Shown: positions 8,596-17,390, counted from the stretch's first letter. The stretch: DNA of 64,000 nucleotides from Leptobacterium flavescens (GCF_010671605.1 NZ_JAABOO010000004.1:471304-535303); one strand, 5' to 3'. The notes: a model not told the origin generated them from the sequence alone. Numbers and translations are program-made.

Positions 8596-9474
8596 ATGAA
8601 GAAAATACGCAGTAAGGATTATAAGATCGACACTTCAATCAACTTAAACGACAGGGATACCCTAGATGATTTTAAGGAATCTGATAAGAAACTTAAAAAT
8701 GAACTGGAAGAAGTACGTGAGAAACTGGGTGAACTTCAGGATACGATCTATGCACACGGCAAATACGGAGTCCTGATATGCATTCAGGGAACGGATACAG
8801 CAGGAAAAGACAGCCTTATCCGTGAAGTCTTCAAAGATTTTAATACCCGCGGGATCGTGGTTCATAGTTTTAAGGTTCCTACCGAGCTGGAACTGAAGCA
8901 CGACTTTTTATGGAGGCACTATATTGCTTTACCTGCCAGGGGTAAATTCAGTGTTTTTAACAGAACACACTATGAAAATGTGTTAGTAACCCGCGTACAT
9001 CCCGAATATATTATGAATGAAAATATTCCGGGAATAGATAGCGTAGATAAAGTAGATGATGCTTTCTGGCAGATGCGTTTTGATCAGATCAATGCGTTTG
9101 AAAAACATATTGCTCAGAACGGAACGATCATTTTTAAGTTCTTCCTGCATCTTTCAAAAGGAGAACAGAAGAACAGATTACTCAGGAGGCTGGAGCTAAA
9201 GCAAAAGAACTGGAAGTTCTCTCCCGGAGACCTGAAAGAGCGTAAACTATGGGATGAATACCAGGTGTGTTATCAGGAAGCGATTAATAATACTTCCAGA
9301 GAACATGCCCCCTGGTATGTGATCCCTGCAGACAGAAAGGATGGAGCGCGACTAATTGTTGCAAATATCCTGTTAGAGGAATTAAGGAAATATAAAGAAA
9401 TTGACGAACCCGAACTGGATGATGAGATAAAGGCACGACTGGATGAATTTAAACGTCAGTTAGAATCGGAATAA
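8596..9474 (+). CDS. Polyphosphate kinase 2 family protein
   Basis: PPK2 enzymes transfer phosphate between polyphosphate and nucleotides, mostly making ADP or ATP from AMP or ADP. This 292-aa protein has the Walker A GTDTAGKDS (65-73), the lid/Walker B segment FNRTHYENVLVTRVHPEY (about 121-138) and the family's conserved RFDQINAFE and LKERKLWDEY segments. The Asn in FNRTHYE in place of Asp is, from memory, usual for the single-domain class able to use AMP. It is cytoplasmic. A weak promoter precedes it, and an M28 peptidase gene follows after 37 bp on the same strand. Confidence 0.9.
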   Translation: MKKIRSKDYKIDTSINLNDRDTLDDFKESDKKLKNELEEVREKLGELQDTIYAHGKYGVLICIQGTDTAGKDSLIREVFKDFNTRGIVVHSFKVPTELELKHDFLWRHYIALPARGKFSVFNRTHYENVLVTRVHPEYIMNENIPGIDSVDKVDDAFWQMRFDQINAFEKHIAQNGTIIFKFFLHLSKGEQKNRLLRRLELKQKNWKFSPGDLKERKLWDEYQVCYQEAINNTSREHAPWYVIPADRKDGARLIVANILLEELRKYKEIDEPELDDEIKARLDEFKRQLESE

Positions 9475-9511
9475 GGAAGTTATAATATTAACAAATAAAA
9501 AAAAGCGGCAG

Positions 9512-10906
9512 ATGAGAAAACTGTTTTTAGCGCTATTGCTAATTTCAACACAGGTATTTTCACAAAGTGAAGATGAGAAACAATTAAAAAAGATCTATAC
9601 TACCTCTCTTACCAACGGACAGAGCTATGAGTGGCTGGACCACCTTTCCAATCAGATTGGAGGGAGATTATCAGGATCCCTTAATGCGGAAAGAGCGGTT
9701 CGATATACAAAAGGACAATTAGATTCATTAGGATTAGACAGGGTTTGGTTGCAACCGGTTATGGTACCCAAATGGGTGCGCGGAGCTCCCGAATTTGCCT
9801 ATGTGGAAACTAAGCCAGGGGTAACCACCAATGTGCCGATCTGTGCTCTTGGCGGATCTATAGCTACGCCCGACGGAGGTTTAAAAGCAGAGGTTATTGA
9901 AGTAAAGGGAATTGAGGAACTGGAGAAGCTCGGAAGAGAGGCTATTGAAGGAAAGATCGTCTTTTTCAACAGGCCGATGCAGGCCGATCTGATCAACACT
10001 TTTGAAGCCTATGGCGGATGTGTGGATCAACGGTATTCCGGTGCGAGGGAAGCCGGCAAATACGGAGCTGTTGGTATCATTGTACGTTCAATGAACCTTC
10101 GCCTGGACGACCTGCCTCATACAGGGGCTATGAGTTATGGCGATTTGCCTGTACAACACCGTGTCCCTGCAGCTGCGATCAGTACGAATGGAGCAGAACT
10201 ATTGAGTTCACTGCTAACACTTAATCCCGATCTGCAATTTTATTTCCGCCAGACCTGTAAGCAATTCAAGGATGTACAATCCTATAATGTTATCGGAGAA
10301 ATAAGAGGAAGTGAATATCCTAATGAAATTATGGTAGTTGGCGGGCACCTGGATTCCTGGGATCTGGGAGACGGATCTCACGATGACGGAGCGGGATGTG
10401 TACAGAGTATGGAAGTTCTTCGCCTGTTGAAGGAAACCGGATATCGCCCGAAAAGGACCATCAGGGTTGTTTTGTTCATGAATGAAGAAAACGGATTGAG
10501 GGGAGGAAATGAATATGCAAAGGTGGCTAAGTCCAAAGGAGAAAATCACGTTTTTGCTCTGGAAAGCGATTCAGGCGGATTTACACCACGAGGCTTTTCT
10601 TTCGATTGCTCGGATGAGAACTTTGCGCAGGTTCAGAAATGGAAGTCTTTATTTGAGCCATATCTGATCCATTATTTTAAAAAAGGAGGAAGCGGAGCCG
10701 ATATAGGACCGTTAAAAAATGACGGGATAGTACTCGCAGGTTTGAGACCCGATTCTCAACGCTATTTCGACTATCATCATGCCGAGAACGACACTTTTGA
10801 TGCAATCAATAAAAGAGAACTGGAGCTGGGTGCAGCAACGATGACCGCTCTAATTTATCTTTTTGACAAATACGGCACGATAATGCCTAAAAAAGTAAAG
10901 GGATAG
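9512..10906 (+). CDS. M28 family zinc aminopeptidase with PA-type insert
   Basis: This 464-aa secreted metallopeptidase has a signal peptide (MRKLFLALLLISTQVFS). It has a PA-like region in the first half (about 100-240) and the M28 catalytic domain after it. Visible metal and catalytic residues are H279 in GGHLDSWD, D291 in SHDDGAG, E325/E326 in MNEENGLRGG, D353 in ESDSGG and a His in YHHAENDTFD near 425. M28 enzymes of this type remove N-terminal residues or cleave dipeptides in the periplasm. The last codons form part of a terminator hairpin. Confidence 0.9.
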   Translation: MRKLFLALLLISTQVFSQSEDEKQLKKIYTTSLTNGQSYEWLDHLSNQIGGRLSGSLNAERAVRYTKGQLDSLGLDRVWLQPVMVPKWVRGAPEFAYVETKPGVTTNVPICALGGSIATPDGGLKAEVIEVKGIEELEKLGREAIEGKIVFFNRPMQADLINTFEAYGGCVDQRYSGAREAGKYGAVGIIVRSMNLRLDDLPHTGAMSYGDLPVQHRVPAAAISTNGAELLSSLLTLNPDLQFYFRQTCKQFKDVQSYNVIGEIRGSEYPNEIMVVGGHLDSWDLGDGSHDDGAGCVQSMEVLRLLKETGYRPKRTIRVVLFMNEENGLRGGNEYAKVAKSKGENHVFALESDSGGFTPRGFSFDCSDENFAQVQKWKSLFEPYLIHYFKKGGSGADIGPLKNDGIVLAGLRPDSQRYFDYHHAENDTFDAINKRELELGAATMTALIYLFDKYGTIMPKKVKG

Positions 10907-10926
10907 CCGCTGGCTATCCTTTTTTA
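10901..10926 (+). terminator. Rho-independent terminator overlapping the M28 stop codon
   Basis: GGATAGCC (10901-10908), loop GCT, GGCTATCC (10912-10919), then TTTTTT. The TAG stop (10904-10906) is inside the stem. It lies between convergent genes. Confidence 0.85.
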
Positions 10927-11538
10927 TTTTCTGATATAATATTCAACGATCGCAAGGTTCGGAACCCAGCATAGCCAGGCTATGATCCTGTATGAAGGAA
11001 CGAATTCCATTCCGAAGCCCGCAATGAAAACAGGAAGCCATAATCTTAGGGTAACTGCGGCAAAGCAGAGCGCATAACTGCGTTTCATCCAGCTTTTATG
11101 TGATTCGATATTCTTTTTCCTGATATGCAGATAAGCCTGGGAGGTGGTGTATAACCATAGCACTGCCAGTGTGGCAAAACCCATGGCCGGTACCAGGCCA
11201 CCGGTAGCATAAAAGGAAATGTAGAAACCCGATACCGCACTGATCAGTACCGAGAACACATATAATTTTCCGAGATTCCTGTGAAGCTTCAGGAGGCGCG
11301 TATGCGATTTCCTGAAAAACTGCGAAAAACCTGATAGTAAGGCGAGCCCGCCAAAACTTATATGCAAGTAAAATGCCAGTCTCCATAACTGATTCCCCAA
11401 AAGAGCACTGCTTTTACTGGCTAAAAGCCCCTGGGTCATATTATCGGTAATGAAGTAAAAAATAGGATAAAGGCCAATAGTAATGGCGAAGACGGTGAAA
11501 AAGATCCAGCCCGTGTCTGAAGTGATTTTTTTTAGCAT
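10924..11538 (-). CDS. DUF2306 integral membrane protein
   Basis: This 204-aa inner-membrane protein has about five hydrophobic helices (near 10-30, 52-68, 88-108, 118-136 and 158-175). Histidines lie at helix ends (FYLHISFGG, KLHRNLGKLY, NIESHKSWMKRS), a layout typical of DUF2306 proteins, which may bind haem. The role is unknown. It is a single gene on the minus strand, convergent with the M28 peptidase. Confidence 0.8.
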   Translation of the reverse strand: MLKKITSDTGWIFFTVFAITIGLYPIFYFITDNMTQGLLASKSSALLGNQLWRLAFYLHISFGGLALLSGFSQFFRKSHTRLLKLHRNLGKLYVFSVLISAVSGFYISFYATGGLVPAMGFATLAVLWLYTTSQAYLHIRKKNIESHKSWMKRSYALCFAAVTLRLWLPVFIAGFGMEFVPSYRIIAWLCWVPNLAIVEYYIRK

Positions 11539-11735
11539 GATTTTTTGATCGGTTTAATTAGTAGACGCCGGGAACTATAATATGTTACAGTTTTTTCCCT
11601 GATAGATCAAAAAGAAGGGTGTGGTATTATGCTGACTCTAAGATGATTGAACTCCTTTGAGTGTGCGCAAGAAGGATAATGAACGAATATGAAAATACCC
11701 GTTAAAAAAATAAAGGACAGTTAAGCGCAGACAGG

Positions 11736-12089
11736 TCAGATCCCTTCATCCAGCAGGCTTTTTAATTCTGCTGTTGTTTCCTTGGTAATCTGATTCTGCT
11801 CATTGAGTAGCCTCAGCATATAGCCCACTCCGTTATTAGCCGTAATACGCAGATCGGTTATTCTCTTCACAAATTCATTGATCTCCGTCTGCTCTTTATG
11901 AGAAAGCTTCGGAATGAGGTTATTGGCAAAATCTATGAAATTGTCAATAATATCTTCGTGTTTCTGATTTTCTTCAGCAAGTTGTTGCAGAAGCGTACTG
12001 ATCATTTGCCCGGTTTCGTTAGACCTTTTGGCAATGCGCTGGGTATAATTGAGCTTAACTAGTTTAAGTTCTTTGTCAGTAGGATTCAT
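11736..12089 (-). CDS. Helical hypothetical protein
   Basis: I do not recognise this 117-aa protein. It has no signal peptide or membrane segment. It is charged and almost wholly helical, with heptad-like stretches (QMISTLLQQLAEENQKHEDI and LRLLNEQNQITKETTAEL), so it may form a coiled-coil dimer. It lies alone between a 197-bp spacer and the fusion-PPIase promoter. The coding assignment rests on an intact frame, an ATG start and plausible composition. Confidence 0.6.
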   Translation of the reverse strand: MNPTDKELKLVKLNYTQRIAKRSNETGQMISTLLQQLAEENQKHEDIIDNFIDFANNLIPKLSHKEQTEINEFVKRITDLRITANNGVGYMLRLLNEQNQITKETTAELKSLLDEGI

Positions 12090-12159
12090 GAGTTGGGTTT
12101 TAATAGCTTATTTTATATATGAACGTAAATTAGTGTTCGTTATTGGAAAAAGGAATCAC

Positions 12160-12167
12160 TATCTTTG
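12160..12167 (+). promoter_or_regulatory. -7 box of the fusion PPIase gene
   Basis: TATCTTTG matches TAnnTTTG, 24 bp before the ATG at 12192. The open frame extends back to a TTG at 12165, but that codon lies inside this box, which supports the ATG start. A -33 box is not clear. Confidence 0.5.
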
Positions 12168-12191
12168 CAGCTCGAATTTAAAAAAATAATT

Positions 12192-13124
12192 ATGCAAGAA
12201 GGTATATATGCTAAATTTAACACCTCTAAGGGGGAAATATTAGTAAAACTTACCCACGATAAAACACCCGGAACCGTTGGAAATTTTGTTGGTCTGGCGG
12301 AAGGAAATCTGGAAAATGAAGTAAAACCTCAGGGGCAACCCTATTACAACGGATTAAAATTCCACAGGGTAATTCCCGACTTTATGATCCAGGGAGGATG
12401 TCCCCAGGGAACAGGTGTCGGAGGACCCGGATATCAGTTTGATGATGAGTTTCATTCAGACTTAAGACACAGTGGTCCCGGAGTACTTTCTATGGCCAAT
12501 GCCGGTCCCGGAACTAACGGGAGTCAGTTCTTTATCACTCACCTGGAAACACCATGGCTGGATGATAAACACAGTGTTTTTGGTTTTGTGGAAAGCGGAC
12601 AGGAAGTTGTTGATGCGATTGCTCAGGGAGACAGCATAGACAGTATTGAAATTGTACGTGTTGGAGAGGAAGCCGAAAAATGGAATGCTGTTGAAGCTTT
12701 CAGGACTTTCGAAGGAAGCAGGGAAAAGAGACTGGCAGAGGAAAAAAGAAAAGCCGAAGAAGAACTTGATAAACTTTCTGCAGGTTTTGATAAGACAGAC
12801 AGCGGATTGAGATACAAGATCATTCAGAAAGGAAACGGACCCAAAGCAGAAAAGGGAAATAATGTTTCCGTACACTACGAAGGGCAATTGACCAACGGAA
12901 TGGTTTTCGATTCTTCCTATAAGCGTAAAGAACCTATCGATTTTCAATTAGGTGTAGGTCAGGTGATCCCGGGATGGGACGAAGGGATCGGTTTATTGAA
13001 TGTCGGTGATAAAGCGCGTTTGGTAATACCTTCAGACCTTGCTTACGGAAGCAGAGGAGCAGGAGGGGTTATTCCTCCGAATGCCACACTTATTTTTGAT
13101 GTGGAATTAATGGATATCAAATAG
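12192..13124 (+). CDS. Cyclophilin-FKBP fusion peptidyl-prolyl isomerase
   Basis: This 310-aa protein joins two unrelated isomerase folds. Residues 1 to about 160 are a cyclophilin (FHRVIPDFMIQGG, GPGTNGSQFFI, WLDDKHSVFG). A charged helical linker (about 170-200) follows, then an FKBP domain (about 205-310: VSVHYEGQLTNGMVFDSS, GVGQVIPGWDEGIGLL, IPPNATLIFDVEL). Both domains keep the residues expected for activity. Dual-family immunophilins of this order have been described from Flavobacterium. With no signal peptide it acts in the cytoplasm, presumably on proline-limited folding. It ends before a terminator shared with a convergent peroxiredoxin gene. Confidence 0.93.
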   Translation: MQEGIYAKFNTSKGEILVKLTHDKTPGTVGNFVGLAEGNLENEVKPQGQPYYNGLKFHRVIPDFMIQGGCPQGTGVGGPGYQFDDEFHSDLRHSGPGVLSMANAGPGTNGSQFFITHLETPWLDDKHSVFGFVESGQEVVDAIAQGDSIDSIEIVRVGEEAEKWNAVEAFRTFEGSREKRLAEEKRKAEEELDKLSAGFDKTDSGLRYKIIQKGNGPKAEKGNNVSVHYEGQLTNGMVFDSSYKRKEPIDFQLGVGQVIPGWDEGIGLLNVGDKARLVIPSDLAYGSRGAGGVIPPNATLIFDVELMDIK

Positions 13125-13145
13125 AGATACGTTAAGAATAAAAAC

Positions 13146-13176
13146 AAAAAACTCCGCTCAAGGCGGAGTTTTTTTA
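13146..13176. terminator. Terminator between convergent genes
   Basis: AAAACTCCGC, loop TCAAG, GCGGAGTTTTTTT. A and T tracts on the two sides suit both the PPIase gene and the minus-strand peroxiredoxin gene. Confidence 0.8.
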
Positions 13177-13191
13177 TTGCTGTACTTTCTT

Positions 13192-13833
13192 TTAGTTCAG
13201 ATTGGGCTGAGGTGTTAACCTTAAATAAGGTTTTACTTCCTTAAAGCCTTTGGTAAACATAGTTTCGGCTTCTTCGTTGGTAATAGCCGGACTGATCACC
13301 ACTTCTTCTCCATGTTGCCAGTTGGCTGGAGTAGCTACCTTGTGATAAGCAGTAAGCTGCAGCGAATCGATAACCCTCAGGAGTTCATCAAAATTCCTCC
13401 CTGTTGAAGCGGGATAGGTAATGATAAGTTTTACGGTCTTATCCGGCCCTATAACGTAGACCGAACGAACTGTTAGGGTAGCATCCGCATTCGGATGGAT
13501 CATATCATACAATTCAGAAACCTTTCTGTCTTCATCGGCTATGATCGGAAAATTAACCGTGGTATTCTGAGTTTCATTAATATCATTTATCCACCCTTTA
13601 TGAGATTCCAGACCGTCAACACTTAAGGCAATAACCTTGGCATTGCGCTTTTCAAATTCTTCTTTATACTTTGCTACCGTACCTAATTCGGTAGTACAAA
13701 CCGGTGTATAATCTGCCGGATGTGAGAATAGAACTCCCCAGCCGTCGCCCAGGTATTCGTGAAAATTGATTTCACCTTCCGAGCTTTGAGCGGTAAAGTC
13801 GGGAGCCACATCACCTAGTCTTAAAGTTGCCAT
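13192..13833 (-). CDS. 1-Cys peroxiredoxin (Prx6 subfamily)
   Basis: This 213-aa thiol peroxidase reduces peroxides in the cytoplasm. The peroxidatic cysteine is C46 in PVCTTE (44-49), and no other cysteine is present, so it must use an outside thiol as resolving partner, as Prx6 enzymes do. HPADYTPVCTTELG, the late YPASTGRNFDELLRVIDSLQ, and the extended C-terminal region beginning ATPANWQHGEEVVI are typical of this subfamily. It is a single gene sharing a terminator with the PPIase. Confidence 0.93.
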   Translation of the reverse strand: MATLRLGDVAPDFTAQSSEGEINFHEYLGDGWGVLFSHPADYTPVCTTELGTVAKYKEEFEKRNAKVIALSVDGLESHKGWINDINETQNTTVNFPIIADEDRKVSELYDMIHPNADATLTVRSVYVIGPDKTVKLIITYPASTGRNFDELLRVIDSLQLTAYHKVATPANWQHGEEVVISPAITNEEAETMFTKGFKEVKPYLRLTPQPNLN

Positions 13834-13940
13834 ATAATTTTTTTTAATTAATTATTTATTACCTAATAAAAATAAGGTAGAAAATCGGTTATAATGCTTA
13901 CTTTTATGTTAAAGTTTATCACCGTATTTACCTTAAAATT

Positions 13941-14477
13941 ATGACTGAAAAAGAGCTTGAAAAATTAAGATATCCAACGGGTAAATTCCAATGCCCGGAG
14001 GAGATCACATCCGAAGATCTGGATCGCTGGACAAAGGTCCTGGAAGAACTTCCTGCAAAGCTGGAAAATCTTGTAGAAGGGCTAACCGACGAACAACTGG
14101 CTACTCCATACAGGCCGGGAGGGTGGACCATCAGACAGGTAGTGCATCATATTGCAGACAGTCATCACAACAGTTATACCCGTTTTAAGTGGGCCCTGAC
14201 CGAAGAAAACCCGCTTATAAAAGTATATCAGGAAAAGAACTGGGCAGATCTGATAGATGCTAAGAACGCTCCCATCCGTATGTCTCTGGACTATCTGAGA
14301 GTACTGCATGCAAAACTCGTATACTTAATAAGGCGACTTACCTCAGACCAGTTGAAGAGAACTTTTATTCATCCGGAAGATAACAGTGAAGTATCCCTGG
14401 CCGAAAATATCGGGAAATACGCCTGGCACGGGAATCACCATTATACCCATATTAAAAACGCCCTGGAGCGTATGTAA
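13941..14477 (+). CDS. DinB-fold YfiT/BstA-like thiol transferase
   Basis: This 178-aa protein resembles the YfiT family, four-helix DinB-fold metalloenzymes. In Bacillus the member BstA joins bacillithiol to electrophiles. The metal-binding histidines are visible as HH69-70 in VVHHIADSHH and H163/H166/H167/H170 in AWHGNHHYTH. The N-terminal YPTGKF and RPGGWTIRQVVHH segments match the family well. Some Bacteroidota make bacillithiol, so the role is plausible, but the thiol used here is not known. It is convergent with the next gene across a hairpin. Confidence 0.8.
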   Translation: MTEKELEKLRYPTGKFQCPEEITSEDLDRWTKVLEELPAKLENLVEGLTDEQLATPYRPGGWTIRQVVHHIADSHHNSYTRFKWALTEENPLIKVYQEKNWADLIDAKNAPIRMSLDYLRVLHAKLVYLIRRLTSDQLKRTFIHPEDNSEVSLAENIGKYAWHGNHHYTHIKNALERM

Positions 14478-14482
14478 AAGTA

Positions 14483-14510
14483 AAAAGCGGTAGGTGTACC
14501 GCTTTTATTT
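14483..14510. terminator. Terminator between convergent genes
   Basis: AAAAGCGGTA, loop GGTG, TACCGCTTTT (14483-14506). The hairpin overlaps the last codons of the minus-strand thioredoxin-like gene. Confidence 0.8.
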
Positions 14511-15059
14511 CCATTTGATGTTACAACCTATACTGGGTTTTTGATTTTCGGCTATGGCCTGATCATTCAATAAAGCATTCAGAGCACCTCTCATATCCTT
14601 ACCTGTAACGGGGATGCCGTTTCCCGGACGTGAATCATCCAGTTGTCCGCGATAAACAAGCGTTGACTCCCTGTCGAAAATATAAAAATCCGGAGTACAG
14701 GCAGCATCGTAACTTCTGGCTACCTCCTGACTTTCATCATAGAGATAGGGGAAACTGAATCCTTGCTCTCTGGCGTTCTCCTTCATTAGGTGAGGCGCAT
14801 CCTGCGGATAATTCACCACATCATTACTGGAAATAGCTGCAAAACCTATTCCCTGGCTCTGGTAATCCTTTGCCAACCTGGAGATCTCCTGGTTCACATG
14901 AATTACAAACGGGCAATGGTTACATATAAACATGATAACCGTTCCCTTTTCTCCTTTAATATCCTGAAACTGAATATTTTTATCTGAAACCGTATCCAAA
15001 AGATTGAAATCGGGAGCCGCCGTACCTAAAGGCAGCATATTACTTTCTGTTCGTGCCAT
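14505..15059 (-). CDS. Thioredoxin-fold protein, peroxiredoxin-like (PRX_like1 type)
   Basis: This 184-aa AhpC/TSA-type protein has GTAAPDFNLLD near the N-terminus, a CNHC motif (C46, C49) within VIMFICNHCPFVIHV, and a later cysteine in AACTPDFYIFD. That arrangement is typical of the PRX_like1 group, whose substrate is not well defined. The frame runs open back to 15221, but MARTESNMLPLG at 15059 is the natural start; the upstream 54 codons overlap the divergent DUF962 gene and look non-coding. Confidence 0.85.
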   Translation of the reverse strand: MARTESNMLPLGTAAPDFNLLDTVSDKNIQFQDIKGEKGTVIMFICNHCPFVIHVNQEISRLAKDYQSQGIGFAAISSNDVVNYPQDAPHLMKENAREQGFSFPYLYDESQEVARSYDAACTPDFYIFDRESTLVYRGQLDDSRPGNGIPVTGKDMRGALNALLNDQAIAENQKPSIGCNIKWK

Positions 15060-15149
15060 TTTTTTGTTTTTGAAATTACAAAGAATCTTCAAATCCCCGT
15101 AAGGAAATACAAAAAATCGTAAATTGTACTTCCAACAAAAACGAATACC

Positions 15150-15611
15150 ATGAAAACACTGGAACAATGGTTTGAGGAATACGGTGTTAGCCATCAGAAC
15201 AAAACCAACAAGGCAATACATTATATCTGTGTTCCTGCTATTTTTTTCTCCATAGTGGGTTTATTAATGAGCATTCCCACTACTTTTCTGGAAAATCTCT
15301 TTCCTTTTGAGAATCCTTTTATTGAAAACTGGGCAACCATGGTGCTTGTACTGGTGCTGTTTTTCTATGTACGCCTGTCATTATTAATGGCCTTTAAGGT
15401 CCTGTTGTTTGCTGCTTTTTGTGTAATTGCCAATCATTTTATTGCGCAGTATGCGCCTCTGTGGCTGGTATCCCTGATCATTTTTGCAGTGGCCTGGATC
15501 GGCCAGTTCTACGGACATAAAATAGAGGGGAAGAAGCCTTCTTTCCTCAAAGACCTTCAGTTTTTATTAATCGGCCCTGCCTGGGTCCTCGATAATATCT
15601 TTAAAAAATAA
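15150..15611 (+). CDS. DUF962/Mpo1-like membrane protein
   Basis: This 153-aa inner-membrane protein has about four hydrophobic segments. It shows the DUF962 pattern: EYGVSHQNKTNKAIHYICVP at the N-terminus and GHKIEGKKPSF before the last helix, with conserved histidines. Yeast Mpo1, a relative, is an iron-dependent dioxygenase acting on 2-hydroxy fatty acids, so a role in fatty acid alpha-oxidation is possible. The stop codon overlaps the next start in TAATG, so the two genes are coupled. Confidence 0.85.
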   Translation: MKTLEQWFEEYGVSHQNKTNKAIHYICVPAIFFSIVGLLMSIPTTFLENLFPFENPFIENWATMVLVLVLFFYVRLSLLMAFKVLLFAAFCVIANHFIAQYAPLWLVSLIIFAVAWIGQFYGHKIEGKKPSFLKDLQFLLIGPAWVLDNIFKK

Positions 15612-15943
15612 TGGAAATAACCTGGGACGACTTTATGAAAGTCGAAATGCGGGTGGGAACTATCCTGGAAGTAAACGATTTTCCCAAAGCCCGGAAACCT
15701 GCCTATCAGCTTACCATAGACTTCGGAGAAGAAATAGGGATCCGGAAATCTTCGGCGCAGGTAACAAAGCGCTATACTAAAGAGGAACTCTTAAACAGGC
15801 AGGTCATCGCTGTTGTGAACTTCCCTAAAAAGCAGATCGCCAATTTTATGAGTGAATGCCTGGTTATGGGAGCCGTAGACGGAGATGATGTTATTCTGAT
15901 AGCTACAGAAGCCCGGGTAAAGAACGGTTTAAGGATAGGCTAG
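15611..15943 (+). CDS. csaA: tRNA-binding domain protein, CsaA-like
   Basis: This 110-aa single OB-fold protein has the CsaA length and motifs: MKVEMRVGTILEVNDFPKAR, LTIDFGEEIGIRKSSAQ, QVIAVVNFPKKQIANFMSE and a hydrophobic C-terminus. CsaA dimers bind tRNA and have been reported to act as secretion-related chaperones in Bacillus. It is translated from an overlapping TAATG with the DUF962 gene and converges on the minus-strand operon that ends at 15946, leaving only 2 bp between stops. Confidence 0.9.
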   Translation: MEITWDDFMKVEMRVGTILEVNDFPKARKPAYQLTIDFGEEIGIRKSSAQVTKRYTKEELLNRQVIAVVNFPKKQIANFMSECLVMGAVDGDDVILIATEARVKNGLRIG

Positions 15944-15945
15944 GT

Positions 15946-16872
15946 CTATTCCCTGATCAATTCTACAATTAACGGGTAATGATCCGAACCGATATTCGGT
16001 CCTGTTCTTCTGTCCGTTACCTTAAGGTCCTCGCTTACAAAACAATGATCTATACTGGCCGAGACCAAAGGCATTTGGGTATGCCAGCTGTTCTGTATCC
16101 CGAATCCGTATCTGCTGTCAACCAGCCCAGTTTCTTTAGTAAGACGGTTCATATTAGCAGAAAAGCCGGAGCAATTCAGATCGCCAATGACAATAGTACT
16201 TTTTCTTTGTTCCCGTACGAGGGAATTGATACGTTTAAATTCGCTATTCCTGATCTTAAAGCCATTGGCATCTACCGGAGCAACCGTATGAATTCCGAGA
16301 AGGACGATGCTTTCCTTATTAAAGTCGAACTCTGCCAGGAATGAAAGATGATCCACTTCGTTTAGATACAGCTCTTCAATCTTTTTAAAGGGGATCTTGC
16401 TAAAAATACCAATCCCGTAATTACCGGTTCTCGGGGCCATACGGTAATGGGGATATACAGCCAGCAGCGGAGCCATTTCCCTTTCCCAGTGTGGGGTTAG
16501 TTCCTGAAGCACAAAAACATCGAAGTCCTCTTTCTCAATAAATTCTCTGACTCTCTGGTACTCCTTATTAGAAGACCATACATTAATACCGCCTACTTTC
16601 AGGCGCTCAGTATCCGGATATTCTTCCGGCGGATAATAAAAAGGAAGGATCTCTAAACCGATAACAAGAGAAAGCAATGCGAATAGAATAACTTTTGCCC
16701 GGTCTTTTTTCCAGAGGGAAAACAGGAGTACTGCAATAAAAAAGAAAAAATAATACATCCTGAAATGAGAGAAATAATCAAACAACCAGTAATAAGCTCC
16801 CAGGTAGGAGAGAAGGAAACTCAGGACGCTTCCAAACAAAATACCGTTTATTGTAAAATACTTTCCTTTCAT
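15946..16872 (-). CDS. Membrane-anchored endonuclease/exonuclease/phosphatase family protein
   Basis: This 308-aa protein has about three N-terminal transmembrane helices (within 5-75) and then an EEP catalytic domain. The catalytic signatures are visible: GGINVWSSN, VFVLQELTPHW (metal-binding Glu), IVIGDLNCS and GSDHYPLIVEL (catalytic Asp-His). The domain probably faces the periplasm. The family includes nucleases and lipid or sugar phosphatases, and the substrate is unknown. It is the last gene of a three-gene minus-strand operon with the GNAT (6 bp upstream) and DUF1801 genes. Confidence 0.85.
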   Translation of the reverse strand: MKGKYFTINGILFGSVLSFLLSYLGAYYWLFDYFSHFRMYYFFFFIAVLLFSLWKKDRAKVILFALLSLVIGLEILPFYYPPEEYPDTERLKVGGINVWSSNKEYQRVREFIEKEDFDVFVLQELTPHWEREMAPLLAVYPHYRMAPRTGNYGIGIFSKIPFKKIEELYLNEVDHLSFLAEFDFNKESIVLLGIHTVAPVDANGFKIRNSEFKRINSLVREQRKSTIVIGDLNCSGFSANMNRLTKETGLVDSRYGFGIQNSWHTQMPLVSASIDHCFVSEDLKVTDRRTGPNIGSDHYPLIVELIRE

Positions 16873-16878
16873 ATATAA

Positions 16879-17388
16879 TTAAGAACTGTTGATGAACAAC
16901 ATAATTTTTGAATCTTCTCCCGGAGAAGGGATCATCTTATCAAATTCCATTTCCAGTTTCTTCAGGAGGTGGATGGAACGCTCATTTTCCTGATCGGTAA
17001 TAGCGGCTATTTTTTCCAGTTTCAATTCTTTTTTTGCATACTTCATGGTTGCCTGCGCAGCTTCCAGGGCAAAACCATTTCCTTCAAATTCGGGCATTAG
17101 GGCAAAGCCGATATCCGGATATTCCAGATGTTCCCGTTTTACCAGCCCACAGATCCCCAGTGCCGTTTTATCCGCTTTGGCTTCCATCAGATATAAACCA
17201 TAACCGAAAGTCTGATAACTTTTCAGGAATCGTTCTTCAATATAGTTGATCGCATCTTCCGGAGTTTTAACACCCCTGTCTCCTATAAACTTAAGCCAGC
17301 CCGGAGAATTCATCAACCGGAGCAGGAAGTCGTGGTCATTCCTCTCTAGTTCTCTCAGATATAGACGTTCGGTTTCAATTACGATCAT
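16879..17388 (-). CDS. GNAT family N-acetyltransferase (RimJ/RimL type)
   Basis: This 169-aa cytoplasmic protein begins IETERLYLREL, the usual start of RimJ/RimL-type acetyltransferases, and has the acetyl-CoA loop in PEFEGNGFALEAAQA followed by EKIAAITDQENERSIHLLKK. The acceptor is unknown; relatives modify ribosomal proteins or small amines. ATG 17388 is preferred to a TTG at 17394 that lies in the stop region of the upstream DUF1801 gene. The gap to that gene is 2 bp, so the pair is coupled. Confidence 0.85.
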   Translation of the reverse strand: MIVIETERLYLRELERNDHDFLLRLMNSPGWLKFIGDRGVKTPEDAINYIEERFLKSYQTFGYGLYLMEAKADKTALGICGLVKREHLEYPDIGFALMPEFEGNGFALEAAQATMKYAKKELKLEKIAAITDQENERSIHLLKKLEMEFDKMIPSPGEDSKIMLFINSS

Positions 17389-17390
17389 TC

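Noticed and set aside
15060..15221. N-terminal extension of the thioredoxin-like gene
   Set aside because: The extra 54 codons overlap the divergent DUF962 gene and have no thioredoxin-like content; MARTESNMLPLG at 15059 is the normal start.
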